Assembly (NCBI GenBank): GCA_029263315.1
Contig: JAJCXR010000051.1
Coordinates: forward strand, 1 to 63,514
Length of the DNA stretch: 63,514 nucleotides
Direction: 5' to 3'
From: Acidobacteriota bacterium
GTDB taxonomy: Bacteria > Acidobacteriota > Thermoanaerobaculia > Multivoradales > J023
Shown: one piece after another, positions 61,743 to 63,514 of the stretch
How positions within the stretch are numbered: position 1 is the stretch's first letter
Layout: the number at the start of each line of letters is the position of its first letter
Made by a program: the position numbers and the translations under genes
Notes under the pieces: generated by a model
What the model was told of the DNA's origin: nothing
Databases searched by the model: none
What the model saw: the letters and a program-made list of their open reading frames with translations, nothing else

Positions 61743-62593
61743 GCCGGATGATCGAGGGCTGGATTCAGAGCTTTTTGCAAGTGCCACCGCAGCCCGAGGC
61801 GCCGGTGGGGGGCGAGCGCGGCACTTTGAAGATTTTTCGTGCAGCCCGTGGTTTTTTCCATTACCGCATCCTGTCCTGGATTCTGAAGCAGATCAGCGTC
61901 TTCTTCGGCGTCATCGTCGGTCTCTTCATGTTCAACAGTCTGGAGGGTGACCTTCGGATTGCCATGCTCGGCATGGAGATCTTGGCCTTTGCCTTTGCTG
62001 TGATCTATCTGCCCATCTCGTTCTTCATGGTGTCGCTGGACTTCAACTATCGCTGGTATATGGTGACCGACCGGAGCTTGCGGGTGCGGGAAGGTATCTT
62101 CAAAGTCCAGGAACGCACCATGACGTTTTCCAATATCCAGAATGTGGCGATCCGCCAGGGGCCGTTGCAGCGCTTCTTCGGTATCGCCGATGTCGAGGTT
62201 CGTACCGCCGGTGGTGGTGGCGGCGGCAGCGGCGGAGGTCAGCACGAAAATCCCTCTGCCGAGAACATGCATATCGGCTACTTTCGAGGTGTCGACAACG
62301 CTGAAGAGATCCGCGACTTGATCATGAACCACCTGCGACGGCTGTCGGCCTCGGGGCTCGGCGATCCCGATGAGGCCGACCACGAGATGGCTGCACGGGA
62401 TTCTGCCGTGGACGAGGGCACCTTGCAGGGAGCCACCTCACAGGGAGTCGCTTCGCCAGACGCCATGGCGCCGGTTGCAGCGGACGCTGCCTCGAGCCGC
62501 CCCGCCGATGCCGTGCTGGTGGCGGCCCGTGATCTGTTGCACGAAGTGCGGGCCTTGCGGTTCGAAGGCTCCGGTCCCATGGCAGGGCGGTAG
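61739..62593 (+). CDS. Second bPH2 (YdbS/YdbT-like) membrane protein
   Basis: 284 residues from GTG 61739 (an ATG at 61748 is possible). Two membrane spans (about 45-100) and a bPH2 domain with YMVTDRSLRVREGIFKV, TFSNIQNVAIRQGPLQRFFG and ADVEVRTAGGG, then a Gly-rich stretch (GGGGGSGGG). The tail carries a degenerate 15-bp pair (GTLQG, ATSQG; 62417-62446) and a helix like that at the end of the first PH protein. The overlap and shared domain imply the two form one complex. Confidence 0.88.
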   Translation: MSRMIEGWIQSFLQVPPQPEAPVGGERGTLKIFRAARGFFHYRILSWILKQISVFFGVIVGLFMFNSLEGDLRIAMLGMEILAFAFAVIYLPISFFMVSLDFNYRWYMVTDRSLRVREGIFKVQERTMTFSNIQNVAIRQGPLQRFFGIADVEVRTAGGGGGGSGGGQHENPSAENMHIGYFRGVDNAEEIRDLIMNHLRRLSASGLGDPDEADHEMAARDSAVDEGTLQGATSQGVASPDAMAPVAADAASSRPADAVLVAARDLLHEVRALRFEGSGPMAGR

Positions 62594-62652
62594 GCGCCGC
62601 GGCGGGGCTGGTATAAGCTTTGGCGGTACTGACTTCAATTGTGGAGGTACCC

Positions 62653-63375
62653 ATGGAACGCTCGAGGATCAACCGGATAACTCGCATGCCCCGGCGGCGC
62701 GCCGCGGTTGTCGTCATGGCGCTCGCTGGCCTGCTAGCTGTGGGACTTGCCGAGGCCCAAGAGGCGGCGGAGTCGGCGCCCCGCCGAATGGTCATCCGCA
62801 CGACGGCGGATGGCAAAGTCGAGGTGGTGAGAGCTGAGGAAGCGGCCGCCGACGAGGCAGCGAAGGACAAGGTAGCGCCGGGCAAAGTAGCGCCGGGCAG
62901 AGCAGCGCCGGGCAAGGCGGCGAAGGCGCGGGACGACAAAGATCGCGCCGCCCTGGAAGCCATGGCGCAACGCCTGTGGGTGGCCGATTCGGCGCAGCAG
63001 ACCCTAGAGCAAACCAAGTCGGGGAAAGCGGGCCCGAGGGGCGGAGCGACGGTCGGCGCGAAGTCGGCGAGGCGCCAGGACGGGGGCGCCATCGGGCTCC
63101 AGGGCAGGCTGCTCGGGGCGTCTCAGCGGACAGCTACCGGCTTGCCGGGCGGCAACCCCAACGGCAACCCCGACGTGACCCCTTGCTTGGCCACCGCCGA
63201 CCATGCAACGGACTTGGACCCCTGCGAGGTGGCGCGTCGTATCGGCCGTCTACAGCCCTGCCGCACGCCGCAGGAATGTGACGCCTATGACGCCTGGCGG
63301 CGTCAATATGGGGCTCCAGGCCTGCGCGCCGCCGCTCCAGACGCCGCGGCTCCAGACGACCCCCCCAAACCTTAG
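62653..63375 (+). CDS. Exported protein of unknown function, ending inside palindromic element
   Basis: 240 residues from ATG 62653 (GGAGG upstream). An N-terminal signal (VVVMALAGLLAVGLAEA) is followed by a low-complexity Ala/Lys/Glu part with three 15-bp units (KVAPG, KVAPG, RAAPG; 62869-62913) and a C-terminal part with four cysteines (TPCLATADHATDLDPCEVA, LQPCRTPQECDAYDAW). No family recognised. The TAG stop is formed with the first bases of the palindromic element, so the original C-terminus may have been different. Confidence 0.72.
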   Translation: MERSRINRITRMPRRRAAVVVMALAGLLAVGLAEAQEAAESAPRRMVIRTTADGKVEVVRAEEAAADEAAKDKVAPGKVAPGRAAPGKAAKARDDKDRAALEAMAQRLWVADSAQQTLEQTKSGKAGPRGGATVGAKSARRQDGGAIGLQGRLLGASQRTATGLPGGNPNGNPDVTPCLATADHATDLDPCEVARRIGRLQPCRTPQECDAYDAWRRQYGAPGLRAAAPDAAAPDDPPKP

Positions 63376-63514
63376 TACACCTTTCCGGAAATACGGTGAC
63401 GTATCGAGAGCACCGAGGCGCCGCGTCCGCAAGGCTTGCGAGCGAGGCATAGTGGGGCTCTGTTGTAGCGAGCGTAACGCCGCGGACGTGGATGATCGGC
63501 GCTCGAATACCAGC
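63374..63514. mobile_element. 163-bp palindromic element, copy 2, cut by window end
   Basis: 141 bases matching 1000-1140 and the next few, with one substitution (T to C in GTTGTAG-T/C-GAGCG) and one missing base. The right terminal repeat lies beyond the window. Same orientation as copy 1. Confidence 0.85.

Noticed and set aside
1..63514. tRNA, rRNA, prophage or transposase genes
   Set aside because: None recognised by eye on either strand; small structured RNAs could still be missed.

Overview
The window (about 63.5 kb, GC-rich, densely coded on both strands) looks like chromosomal DNA of a free-living Gram-negative bacterium, most plausibly an Acidobacteriota member of the Thermoanaerobaculia type. 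This is inferred from the gene style: a membrane Ser/Thr kinase with TPRs beside a CHAT protein, SpoIIE phosphatases, many lipoproteins with clear lipoboxes, an exported protein ending in an FESGDTSSW tail, and a glutamine synthetase I of about 440 residues. No rRNA, tRNA, CRISPR array, transposase or phage gene was seen.

Layout. 1-3.2 kb: an MBOAT acyltransferase cut by the left edge, a palindromic 163-bp MITE-like element, and a solenoid-membrane protein. 3.5-16.6 kb: YceI lipoprotein, M4 metalloprotease with two PPC domains, NADP oxidoreductase, M48 lipoprotein peptidase, a Rieske-ThDP enzyme fusion, and a convergent pair (PA0069-type radical SAM and DUF72) that both end in QLSLF; then an exported protein, a lipoprotein and YjjX. 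16.7-30.2 kb: a one-direction signalling block (M14 carboxypeptidase with a membrane tail, STPK-TPR, CHAT, SpoIIE, metallophosphoesterase, SpoIIE). 30.2-34.3 kb: alcohol dehydrogenase-like, YciH, PhyH dioxygenase and AsnB. 34.3-35.3 kb: a toxin-antitoxin scrap heap with a solitary HigA and remnants of a nucleotidyltransferase module. 35.4-40.6 kb: Cys-rich exported protein, divergent SDR, FESGDTSSW lipoprotein, MerA-like flavoprotein and TVP38. 41-48 kb: glnA, phhA, two exported proteins, BepA-like M48-TPR and a degenerate AMP-binding-like protein. 48.1-51.7 kb: a flavoprotein-polyferredoxin fusion and an MFS transporter. 51.7-54.8 kb: a candidate short transcript, a second palindromic element and proBA. 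54.8-63.4 kb: two GT39-like membrane proteins around a sulfatase-fold lipoprotein, two bPH2 proteins and an exported protein. The last gene takes its stop codon from a second copy of the first palindromic element, which runs off the right edge.

Themes: cell-surface proteolysis and envelope maintenance, phospho-signalling, amino-acid metabolism (glnA, asnB, proBA, phhA), and a strong local tendency to carry 15-bp tandem duplications inside reading frames. The most interesting points are the paired C-terminal clamp-binding-like motifs, the multi-domain fusions, the palindromic elements and the decayed toxin-antitoxin locus. All family assignments come from reading motifs by eye; no database search was run.
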